Of a stretch of DNA of 64,000 nucleotides, positions 51,273 to 59,175 are shown in pieces. The stretch lies in assembly GCA_040393065.1 (NCBI GenBank), contig JBEBUW010000010.1:1-64000 (forward strand), given 5' to 3'. Position numbers and translations under genes: made by a program. The stretch's first letter is position 1, and every line of letters begins with the position of its first letter. The notes beneath the pieces were generated by a model that did not search any database, had not been told where the DNA came from, and worked only from the letters and a program-made list of their open reading frames with translations. This DNA comes from JACCWM01 sp040393065 (lineage in GTDB: Bacteria; Myxococcota_A; Bradymonadia; Bradymonadales; Bradymonadaceae).

Positions 51273-52376
51273 ATGAGTTATCGTGCCATATCATTATTGC
51301 TGCTGACGCTTTTCCTTTGGAGTGGTCAAGCTGTCGCGCAGGATAATACAGGTGCCAGCGTCGTCGTACTCAAATTGAATGCCAGCGGGGTCGAACAAGA
51401 AGTTACAGACCTTTTCTACCTTGAGCTGCATGAGCAGATTCGCGCGCATAGTGGAATGCATGTTGCTTCCAGTGGCGAAGTAACCATTCAGGACCTGATG
51501 CTGATGGCCGGCTGCAGCGAACCTACGGCAGACTGTTTAAACGGCCTTTCTGATTTTATTGAAGGAGATCGCGTTGTTTTCGGCTCTGTTTCGCATGCCG
51601 ATAACGTTTATACCTTCAATGTAAGTATGTTTGATTTTGCGCAGAGCCGTTTTGTTGGAGAACTACAAAACTTTGTCTTGCGTGGCGATACCCATGAAAT
51701 TCAGTACCAGCTCCCCATTGCCGCCGAAGCCCTGCTGTATGGCGACGTTGGTGTGCTCGAGGTCAAGATCGAGGGTACAGGTTCCGCACGTATTTTCGTG
51801 AATGATGTTGACAAAGGGCGTACGCCGCTGAGTCTGAGCGGGCTTCCCCTGGGCGAAGTTACGGTTACGGCCTGGGGCGACGATGAGAGTGAGCACGTAG
51901 AAACGGTTGTGTTGCGGCGCAATCAGCCCGCAGAAGTTGTATTCACGATCGATACCCCCCAGGTAATTACCACGAGCTCGTCCAACACGCCCTACCTCGT
52001 TTCGGGAATCGCACTGGCTACTATCGGTGTTGCCGGCCTGGTGACCGCAGCTTTTGGCCATATGGAGCTCGATACACTGAATAGCAAGGTGTCGACCATG
52101 ATGGTTCCGGGCCATCCTTCCATTCTTACCAGCAAAGCGCAGTCCGTAGAGCAATTGCAGTCGGATATGAACACGGCTCATACAATGCGGGTCATCGGAA
52201 TTTCGGCCGGAGCCGTAGGTATCACGGCTGGTACGATTTTGCTGGTTAAAGCACTGACCTCGGATGGCACTTCTAAAGACGTTGCACCGCCGGCAAATGC
52301 ATCGAAATCAACCAACAACTGGCGCCTTGCCCCGAGCGCCTCAGGCATTGGATTTACGCTGGGTGCTGATTTCTAA
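51273..52376 (+). CDS. Secreted PEGA-domain protein
   Basis: A 367-residue exported protein with signal peptide (LLLLTLFLWSGQAVAQ). The first part (~25-135) resembles a TolB-like periplasmic fold. A PEGA domain lies at ~165-230 (GSARIFVNDVDKGRTPLSLSGLPLGEVTV). Two hydrophobic segments follow near 243-265 (YLVSGIALATIGVAGLVTAAFG) and 310-330, in the arrangement common to Myxococcota PEGA proteins. It is likely an envelope protein of unknown role. It is divergent from the ABC-F gene and closed by a terminator. Confidence 0.84.
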   Translation: MSYRAISLLLLTLFLWSGQAVAQDNTGASVVVLKLNASGVEQEVTDLFYLELHEQIRAHSGMHVASSGEVTIQDLMLMAGCSEPTADCLNGLSDFIEGDRVVFGSVSHADNVYTFNVSMFDFAQSRFVGELQNFVLRGDTHEIQYQLPIAAEALLYGDVGVLEVKIEGTGSARIFVNDVDKGRTPLSLSGLPLGEVTVTAWGDDESEHVETVVLRRNQPAEVVFTIDTPQVITTSSSNTPYLVSGIALATIGVAGLVTAAFGHMELDTLNSKVSTMMVPGHPSILTSKAQSVEQLQSDMNTAHTMRVIGISAGAVGITAGTILLVKALTSDGTSKDVAPPANASKSTNNWRLAPSASGIGFTLGADF

Positions 52377-52405
52377 GTTGCGAATTTCCCTCTGATTGCT
52401 GACGA

Positions 52406-52440
52406 AAAAACGGCCTTCGCATCATGCGAAGGCCGTTTTT
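52406..52440. terminator. Bidirectional intrinsic terminator
   Basis: AAAAACGGCCTTCGCAT (52406-52422) and its reverse complement (52424-52440) form a near-perfect palindrome with flanking A- and T-runs, between the convergent PEGA and HEAT genes. Confidence 0.92.
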
Positions 52441-52467
52441 ATTTAGAGCGCTGTCGGGATGGATGCG

Positions 52468-54399
52468 TTATTTCTTTTTCGCTGCTGGTTTACTTTTCGC
52501 CTGAACAGCCAAAGGAGTTGCGGTCAGCCCATAAGTAGCAATCGAGCGGATGACCGGAGATTTGTTGCCCAGGTATCCTCGAAACGAAGCTTCCAGGTCC
52601 GAAGAACCGCTGTTCGCCAGCGCCCATGCACTGATCAGTGCCAATTCTCCTGCATTGGCTTCGCGCATGATCGCTTCAAACAGATTCAAATCCGCTGCAT
52701 CGCCCCGCTCTGCCAGCATCAACACCAGTTCTCGACGAACATCCGCCGGACTGGTCGTCTGCGCAGCTACTTTTCGCGCCACAGGCAATGCCAGCTCGCC
52801 AAGATTCAAAACACGCGCAGCTACTTGCTGACGAATCCGAGGATCACCGTGGGTCAATAATTGCTCAAGCAGCGCATCCCGAATCGCCGCGTCTTTGCGC
52901 AACAGGTTCAAATCATCCCAGAAACTCGCCGGCGGACTGCGCAAAACCGTCTTTGCTTGCCGCAAGCCGAGGGTGGGATTGAGTTCCAGCGCCGTCAAAA
53001 ACGCGAGCCATTGCACATCCAGGCTGCGATCCCGGAACATAATTTCCAGGGCCGTGGCACCTTCCGGCAGACCAATGGAGCGCAGTGCCTGGACAATCTC
53101 CGTGCGAACAGCAACATCGGCATCAGTCGTGAAAAAGCGCAAAATCTGGATCGATTCTACCGATTTAATCTGTCCAACAGCCTCAATGGCAGCCAGACGC
53201 ACGTTCTTATCACGTTCACTGGTCACGGCGCGGCGCAGATGCGGCAAAGCAGCCGGATTCTCAAGCAAGCCGAGGCTTCGCGCGCTGTGTAGTCTGATTT
53301 CTACACGGCCCTCGAACAGTCCCCCGGTCAAAACTGCCAGGGCACCTTCATGGCGCGTGTTACCGAGCGCGCGTGCAGCAATGACGCGCTCTTCCATCTT
53401 GTCGCTCGCAAACATCTTTTTCAGTTCTTCAAAAATCTCCGAATCACGCGAGGCTGCGGCAAGTTCGTAAAGCAGTGCACGTTCTTCAGCGTCTTCTGCC
53501 TTTGCCAGCAGTGCCCGAATCGGGGCGAGTTGCGGACGCGTGCCGCTTTCTACGAGGAGGGAAAGTGCGCTGTTTTTTGCGGGTTGCTCGAGCTTTGCAA
53601 GCAGCCTTGTCAGCGCATCCACGCCCGCCTGATTACGAAGTCCAGTTAGCTCTCGTGCCGCAAATTCAACAATACCTGGCGATGAATCTTTAAGCGACTT
53701 CTCCAGCAGAGTGACGACCTCAGCGGCCACCTGCGGATGCATTTTGAGCCGTGCAGCAATCTGCACACCGATTCGTCGAATATCTTCGTTGCGATTGCCG
53801 AGCAGATCTTGAGCTATCTGCAACGAAGCCGGACGCACCGTAAACATCACAGCCTCCACAGCCTGCGCGCGCGCTGCCGCGTCGTTTTGCTTCAGGGCTG
53901 TGCCCAGCAAATCGTACAAACTGCCCGATTGCAGTGCCAGATAGCGGTACACATCACGCCGGGTCTCCGGAGCCGCTTTCTTAAGCAGTTCCTCGAGCAT
54001 GCCTACTTCGAGATCGTCGCGCAATGTGCTCGTGATTTCACGCAGCGTTTTATACAAATCCGCTGTTTTCGTTAGCTCTGCCGCAAGATAAGCGTTCGCC
54101 GCACGATCGCCGGAAAGCAGCAACGCCATGCCAGCAGCCAGGCGTACACGTTCCTGATCATCGGTTTTATAAATTTCAAACTGTTTGCGCGCATTGCGAT
54201 CGGCCAGCAGCCCCAGCGTCATCAAGGCTGCCTGCCTGGCATGCGGATCGGCTTCGGCTTTGAAGCCATCAGCCAGGGTTTGTACCTCCTCGCGGACCTG
54301 TTTGGACAGTTGACCTACGCTACCCTGGGCAAATACAGGAGCGGGGGACATAAGCGCCAGAACCAACAGCGCGGCCGCCGGTTTAATGCGATTTTTCAT
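52468..54399 (-). CDS. Secreted HEAT-repeat protein
   Basis: A 643-residue exported alpha-solenoid. The signal peptide (MKNRIKPAAALLVLALMSPAPVFA) is cleaved near AQG. About 16 HEAT-like helical pairs follow, e.g. ARQAALMTLGLLADRNARKQF, DKMEERVIAARALGNTRHEGALAVL and VRLAAIEAVGQIKSVESIQIL. No catalytic motif is present. The C-terminus ends in a Lys/Pro/Ala tail (KSKPAAKKK). It is one of three HEAT-rich proteins in this window. A role in a periplasmic scaffold is inferred. Confidence 0.85.
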   Translation of the reverse strand: MKNRIKPAAALLVLALMSPAPVFAQGSVGQLSKQVREEVQTLADGFKAEADPHARQAALMTLGLLADRNARKQFEIYKTDDQERVRLAAGMALLLSGDRAANAYLAAELTKTADLYKTLREITSTLRDDLEVGMLEELLKKAAPETRRDVYRYLALQSGSLYDLLGTALKQNDAAARAQAVEAVMFTVRPASLQIAQDLLGNRNEDIRRIGVQIAARLKMHPQVAAEVVTLLEKSLKDSSPGIVEFAARELTGLRNQAGVDALTRLLAKLEQPAKNSALSLLVESGTRPQLAPIRALLAKAEDAEERALLYELAAASRDSEIFEELKKMFASDKMEERVIAARALGNTRHEGALAVLTGGLFEGRVEIRLHSARSLGLLENPAALPHLRRAVTSERDKNVRLAAIEAVGQIKSVESIQILRFFTTDADVAVRTEIVQALRSIGLPEGATALEIMFRDRSLDVQWLAFLTALELNPTLGLRQAKTVLRSPPASFWDDLNLLRKDAAIRDALLEQLLTHGDPRIRQQVAARVLNLGELALPVARKVAAQTTSPADVRRELVLMLAERGDAADLNLFEAIMREANAGELALISAWALANSGSSDLEASFRGYLGNKSPVIRSIATYGLTATPLAVQAKSKPAAKKK

Positions 54400-54453
54400 C
54401 GGTGAACATCCTGATAACGAACGGTAATGTTGTTGCAGAGCACTTATGAACCC

Positions 54454-54488
54454 GGGGCATTGATTTACATCGTGTAAATCAATGCCCC
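54454..54488. repeat. Perfect 16-bp palindrome (REP-like)
   Basis: GGGGCATTGATTTACA, a 3-base loop (tcg), and its exact reverse complement. Neither strand shows a downstream T-run, so it is not a normal terminator. A flanking tac/gta triplet around the GGGGC core is typical of short palindromic REP-like elements. It sits in the gap between the HEAT gene and the gene at 54555. Confidence 0.85.
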
Positions 54489-54554
54489 TACGAATTCTTC
54501 TGCCAGGTGAATCAACTAGACATCATTAAGGTTCAAGCAATTTGCTTTACTTGC

Positions 54555-54845
54555 TCAGCCAAAATTGGTCTTGAGGTGATCGAGAATTTTGTCCTGAACT
54601 TTTCCTTTGAAAGGTCTGGTCAACATATTCAGATCAATTGCAATGGCCACTTCTGTATCATCGACAGAAAACTGGCCGGAAAAGCCTTTGCCCTTCACTT
54701 TGGCCTGCGTCTTATCGTTATTCCAGTCAATGGAGCTCACCAGACTTGGATAATCCTCACCCACCTTGGTGACGATTTTTTCGATTACGGATTTTGCTTT
54801 CTCAAGATCAGTGTGGTGTGCCTGACGCAAGTCAATATCTGCCAT
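54555..54845 (-). CDS. Polyhydroxyalkanoic acid system-like protein
   Basis: A 96-residue protein that resembles the PHA_gran_rgn family (DIDLRQAHHTDLEKAKSVIEKIV, then WNNDKTQAKVKGKGFSGQFSVDDTEVAIAIDLNML, and KIL at the end). Family members occur near PHA granule genes and may be small regulators, but the biochemical role is unclear. GGAG precedes the ATG at 54845. No PHA synthase gene is nearby, so the name is by family only. Confidence 0.8.
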   Translation of the reverse strand: MADIDLRQAHHTDLEKAKSVIEKIVTKVGEDYPSLVSSIDWNNDKTQAKVKGKGFSGQFSVDDTEVAIAIDLNMLTRPFKGKVQDKILDHLKTNFG

Positions 54846-55170
54846 GGTTTCTCCTTCCAATAGCGTTGTAAATAAAAGAACTCAGACGTTGTTTAGTCTA
54901 CCAGATTTATACAATAAAACGATGCAACAGCGTTGCGCAGGGTAGCAACCCTGACGGATTCTTGTCAATTCCGCCCTGCCCCTGGAAAGTACACGTTTAC
55001 TGTCCACAAACGGGTGAATGCGAGCTGAGAATAGAACCCCTGATGACTCCGCAACAACTTGCATGCAGCTTGCGTTGTCCGAAAACTTCGAATCAGATAC
55101 AACCCCTCATCTTCCAGGCCCCGAAGTTTTGTCTGGCCGCCCCTCCAAGTAAAAATAGTAAGGAAATGCC
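54846..55170. other. Divergent intergenic region before carB
   Basis: This 325-bp gap separates the leftward PHA-like gene from carB. No recognisable gene or clear promoter stands out. I looked for an upstream arginine- or pyrimidine-type leader and saw none. Confidence 0.5.
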
Positions 55171-58100
55171 ATGCCCCGTCGTGACGATATTAAAACGATC
55201 TGTATTTTAGGTTCCGGCCCGATTGTTATTGGTCAGGCCTGTGAATTTGACTATTCCGGGACACAGGCCACGCGCGCACTCAAAGCGGAAGGGTACCGGG
55301 TCGTTCTGATCAACTCGAATCCGGCCACCATTATGACCGACCCGGAGATTGCGGACGCGACCTATATCGAACCGCTCACGCCGGCTTTCGTCACGCAGGT
55401 TCTAGAAAAAGAGCGACCCGATGCGCTGCTTCCCACAATGGGCGGCCAGACTGCGCTCAACCTGGCCATGGCGCTGCACAAAGATGGAACGCTTGAACGG
55501 CTCGGTATTGAATTGCTCGGGGCCAATCCAACCATTATCGAACGCGCCGAAGATCGAGAGATTTTTCAGTGTATTATGAATGAAATCGGTATTGATCAGC
55601 CCGCTTCCGGGATCGCCCGAAGCCTGGATGATGCCTGGAAAATTCTCGACCGTGTTGGTTTTCCAGCCATTTTGCGCCCCAGCTTTACGATGGGCGGCAC
55701 AGGCGGAAATATCGCGTATAATCGTGAAGAATTTGCAGAATTTGTTGCCTGGTCCCTCTCGCAAAGCCCTACCGGAGAAGTTTTAATCGATGAAGGCCTT
55801 CTGGGATGGAAAGAGTTTGAACTTGAGCTTGTGCGCGATGGCAACGATACGATTGTCATTGTATGCGGTATTGAAAACTTCGACCCGATGGGCGTTCACA
55901 CCGGCGATGCGATTACAGTCGCTCCGGTTCAAACCCTGACGGACGACGAATATCAGGCGATGTGCGATGATGCGCGACGTATCATCCGTGCGGTGGGGGT
56001 GGAAAAAGCCGGCTGCAATATTCAGTTTGCGATCAACCCGATTACCGGGCGGCGCGTCGTCATCGAAATGAATCCACGTGTCAGCCGCTCTTCCGCGCTG
56101 GCCAGCAAAGCCACCGGCTATCCTATTGCCAAAATTGCCGCGCTGATTGGCGTTGGCTACATGTTGGACGAAATTACCAGCGATATTACCGGCACCAGCA
56201 CGGCTGCCACCGAACCTGTGCTGGATTACGTCGTCGTAAAGATCCCGCGTTTCGCCTTTGAAAAATTCCCGGCTGCATCGGACACCCTTACCACGCAAAT
56301 GAAAAGCGTTGGAGAAGTGATGTCCCTCGGTAGAACTTTTCCCGAAGCAATGGGCAAAGCGATTCGTAGCCTTGAAAACAGCACCGCCCATCTGCATCCC
56401 GCCCTCCCCCGGCCCGGTGCTGAGATCGAAAACGCAGAGGCAATTCTCGACTTTTATCATCCACGCCTGCGCCGCCCAACGCCTGAACGACTGGGATATG
56501 TTTTGGAAGCTCTACGCGCAGGTATTTCTATCGAAAAAGTCGCAGAAATTTCGGCCATTGATCCCTGGTTTCTCGATCAGCTCGGCCGAATCGTCGCCTG
56601 CGAAACCGAGCTTGTTGCCGCATTCCAGTCCGCCAAACCAATAGATCGTACGCTTCTTCACAAAGCCAAGCGTCTGGGGATGGGAGATGTGGATATCGCC
56701 CATGTTCTCGGCATTTCTGAAAGCGAAGTGCTTAAACTGCGCAGAAAACTTGATGTGAGACCGGTTTTCAAGCAGGTCGATACCTGCGCGGGCACGTTGG
56801 ATACCGCGCAGTCGTATTACTACTCAACCTATGAATACGGCGACAATGAAGCCGAGACCTCCGACAAGCCTGGTGTCTTGATTCTTGGCAGCGGTCCCAA
56901 CCGTATTGGTCAGGGCATTGAATTCGATTATTGCTCGGTGCACGCGGCCCTGGCACTTCGCGAAGTCGGTTATCGAACGATCATGGTAAACTGCAATCCG
57001 GAAACCGTCAGTACGGATTATGACATCTCCGACCGCCTCTACTTTGAACCGCTAACCTTCGAAACCGTGCTGGCAATCATCGAGCATGAGAAGCCGGTCG
57101 GAGTCATTCTGCAATTTGGCGGCCAGACACCGCTCAAACTCGCCAGATTGCTTTTTGAGCACAATATACCTGTGCTCGGCACGTCTCCTGAAGTCATCGA
57201 GCGTACTGAAGATCGTCAGCTATTCAAGGAAATGATCGAGAAGCTCAACCTTCGCCAGCCCGAAGCGCGCACGGTTTTGACATGGAGCGAGGCCCGGCAA
57301 GCTGCTGAAGAACTCGGCTTTCCGATCATGGTTCGCCCCAGCTTTGTGCTGGGCGGCCGCGCGATGGAAATTGTCTACAATGCGGATGATTTTCAGGCCA
57401 CGTTCGAGCGCGCCCGTGCAGAATCCATGGACAGTCCTGTGTTGCTTGATAAATTCTTAAGCCAGGCGATCGAAGTCGACGTCGACTGTATCAGCGACGG
57501 TACGCATGCCGTCATTGGCGGCATCATGGAGCATATTGAGGAAGCCGGTGTGCACTCCGGCGACTCGGCCTGTACGCTACCGCCCAACAGCTTGCCAGAA
57601 ACAGTGTTACGTCAGATCCGTGAGCAAACACTGGAAATGGCACGTGAGCTTCAGATCGTCGGCCTGATGAACGTTCAATTTGCTGTGCAAGAACATCGCG
57701 TATTTGTGATCGAAGTAAATCCGCGCGCAAGTCGCACCATTCCGTTTATCTCCAAGGCCATTGGCATTCCCCTGGCCCGATTTGCTGCACGTGTCATGCT
57801 GGGAGAAAAACTCCACGATATCGGGCTGACCGATGAACTCGTGCCGGATTATTTTAGCGTGAAAGAAAGTGTTTTTCCGTTCAACAAGTTTCCCGAGGTC
57901 GATACTTTGCTTGGCCCCGAAATGCGTTCGACCGGTGAAGCGATGGGCATCGATCGCGATTTCAATATTGCATTTCTGAAAGCGCAGATTGCATCGAACA
58001 ATGCGCCGCCGACTTCTGGAAAGGTATTCATCAGCGTCAAAAATTCAGACAAATGGGCTGTTGTTCCCATTGCCAAAACGTTGCAGGAGCTCGGCTTTGA

Positions 58101-58428
58101 AATCGTTTCTACCCGAGGAACTGCTGACTACCTACGCCAGAATGGCCTGGAAGTTCGCCAGATCAACAAGGTAAAAGAGGGACAACCGCACATTGTGGAT
58201 CTGATCATCAATGCTGAAATTTCCATGGTGGTCAACACGACCATTGGAGCCCAGGCCATTCAGGATAGCCGATCAATTCGACGTGCAACTTTGAACCTCG
58301 GTGTGCCATACTTTACAACACTGGCAGCTGCGCGCGCCGCAGTTGCCGCAATGCGTGATGTTGCCGACGGTACACAGGTTGGTGTTCGCTCGATTCAGGA
58401 GTTTCACCAGGCGGTCGCAGCCCGCTGA
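55171..58428 (+). CDS. carB: Carbamoyl-phosphate synthase large subunit
   Basis: A 1085-residue enzyme, typical for CarB (~1070). It makes carbamoyl phosphate from bicarbonate, ammonia and two ATP for pyrimidine and arginine synthesis. Two homologous ATP-grasp halves are seen: the first begins ICILGSGPIVIGQACEFDYSG, the second ILGSGPNRIGQGIEFDYCS near residue 570. The linking oligomerisation region (IDPWFLDQLGRIV) lies between. The C-terminal ~130 residues are the MGS-like allosteric domain. AGGAA precedes the ATG. The small subunit carA is not adjacent. Confidence 0.97.
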   Translation: MPRRDDIKTICILGSGPIVIGQACEFDYSGTQATRALKAEGYRVVLINSNPATIMTDPEIADATYIEPLTPAFVTQVLEKERPDALLPTMGGQTALNLAMALHKDGTLERLGIELLGANPTIIERAEDREIFQCIMNEIGIDQPASGIARSLDDAWKILDRVGFPAILRPSFTMGGTGGNIAYNREEFAEFVAWSLSQSPTGEVLIDEGLLGWKEFELELVRDGNDTIVIVCGIENFDPMGVHTGDAITVAPVQTLTDDEYQAMCDDARRIIRAVGVEKAGCNIQFAINPITGRRVVIEMNPRVSRSSALASKATGYPIAKIAALIGVGYMLDEITSDITGTSTAATEPVLDYVVVKIPRFAFEKFPAASDTLTTQMKSVGEVMSLGRTFPEAMGKAIRSLENSTAHLHPALPRPGAEIENAEAILDFYHPRLRRPTPERLGYVLEALRAGISIEKVAEISAIDPWFLDQLGRIVACETELVAAFQSAKPIDRTLLHKAKRLGMGDVDIAHVLGISESEVLKLRRKLDVRPVFKQVDTCAGTLDTAQSYYYSTYEYGDNEAETSDKPGVLILGSGPNRIGQGIEFDYCSVHAALALREVGYRTIMVNCNPETVSTDYDISDRLYFEPLTFETVLAIIEHEKPVGVILQFGGQTPLKLARLLFEHNIPVLGTSPEVIERTEDRQLFKEMIEKLNLRQPEARTVLTWSEARQAAEELGFPIMVRPSFVLGGRAMEIVYNADDFQATFERARAESMDSPVLLDKFLSQAIEVDVDCISDGTHAVIGGIMEHIEEAGVHSGDSACTLPPNSLPETVLRQIREQTLEMARELQIVGLMNVQFAVQEHRVFVIEVNPRASRTIPFISKAIGIPLARFAARVMLGEKLHDIGLTDELVPDYFSVKESVFPFNKFPEVDTLLGPEMRSTGEAMGIDRDFNIAFLKAQIASNNAPPTSGKVFISVKNSDKWAVVPIAKTLQELGFEIVSTRGTADYLRQNGLEVRQINKVKEGQPHIVDLIINAEISMVVNTTIGAQAIQDSRSIRRATLNLGVPYFTTLAAARAAVAAMRDVADGTQVGVRSIQEFHQAVAAR

Positions 58429-58469
58429 GCCATTTCAAATCTGTACTTTTTATTACGCTGGATTTATTT

Positions 58470-58506
58470 TAGCCCCGTACACATGTGCGTGGGCGCTATT
58501 TTTTAT
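58470..58506 (+). terminator. Possible terminator after carB
   Basis: An imperfect hairpin (TAGC...GCTA with mismatches and G-U pairs inside) is followed by ATTTTTTA, about 45 bp after carB. Confidence 0.45.
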
Positions 58507-58576
58507 AAACTGTTTTCTACCGCAGCCATGCTCTTTAGAAAACGCTTACCGCTTGTATACAACGAAGGAATGAACC

Positions 58577-59050
58577 ATGTCACAAATCCCAATGACCGTA
58601 GAAGGCCATCGCCGTCTCAAGGAAGAACTCCACCACTTAAAAGTCGTGGAACGCCCCAAAGTCATCCTTGCCATTGAGGAAGCGCGAGCACACGGCGATC
58701 TGAAAGAGAACGCAGAATATCACGCAGCGAAAGAAAAACAGAGTTTTGTTGAAGGACGTTTGCGGGAAGTCGAAGCGAAACTTGGCGCAGCTCAGGTTAT
58801 CAATCCACGCGACTTGTCCGGCGACCGCGTCATGTTTGGTGCTACCGTGACGGTCTATGATTCGGCTGATGATAGCGAAAAAACATATCAGATCGTCGGC
58901 GACGATGAAGCAGACATCAAGGAAAACAAAATTTCCTATACCAGTCCGATTGCCCGCGCACTGCTCGGAAAAGAAGTCGGCGATGAGGGCGTCATCAAAG
59001 CTCCTGGTGGAGATCGAACGATCGAAATCGTCGACCTGCAGTATATCTAA
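58577..59050 (+). CDS. greA: Transcription elongation factor GreA
   Basis: A 157-residue GreA, which rescues backtracked RNA polymerase by stimulating transcript cleavage. The N-terminal coiled coil (PMTVEGHRRLKEELHHLKVVERPKVILAIEEARAHGDLKENAEYH) carries the acidic DxxE tip residues of the DLKENAEY motif. The C-terminal FKBP-like domain begins after ~80 and ends with the GDRTIEIVDLQYI strand. AGGA at 58566 supports the ATG. It follows carB by 148 bp. Confidence 0.96.
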   Translation: MSQIPMTVEGHRRLKEELHHLKVVERPKVILAIEEARAHGDLKENAEYHAAKEKQSFVEGRLREVEAKLGAAQVINPRDLSGDRVMFGATVTVYDSADDSEKTYQIVGDDEADIKENKISYTSPIARALLGKEVGDEGVIKAPGGDRTIEIVDLQYI

Positions 59051-59088
59051 GCACGTACGATTGTAAGATGGCTCTCTCTGAAACAACA

Positions 59089-59128
59089 AAACGGACGCTT
59101 CTTTTTAAAAGAGGCGTCCGTTTCTTTT
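59089..59128. terminator. Bidirectional terminator between greA and lon
   Basis: AAACGGACGC (59089-59098) pairs with GCGTCCGTTT (59113-59122), with a further partly paired upper stem (CTTTT/AAAAG). A T-run follows on the plus strand and on the minus strand. Confidence 0.9.
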
Positions 59129-59175
59129 TGTCAGCTATCTGTCTTCAGCTCCAGACTCGGGCTGCCGAGGCAAAA

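Noticed and set aside
54454..54488. Intrinsic terminator
   Set aside because: The palindrome is not followed by a T-run on either strand.
54962..55210. 82-residue frame overlapping the carB start
   Set aside because: It runs out of frame into carB, has no ribosome-binding site and resembles no family.
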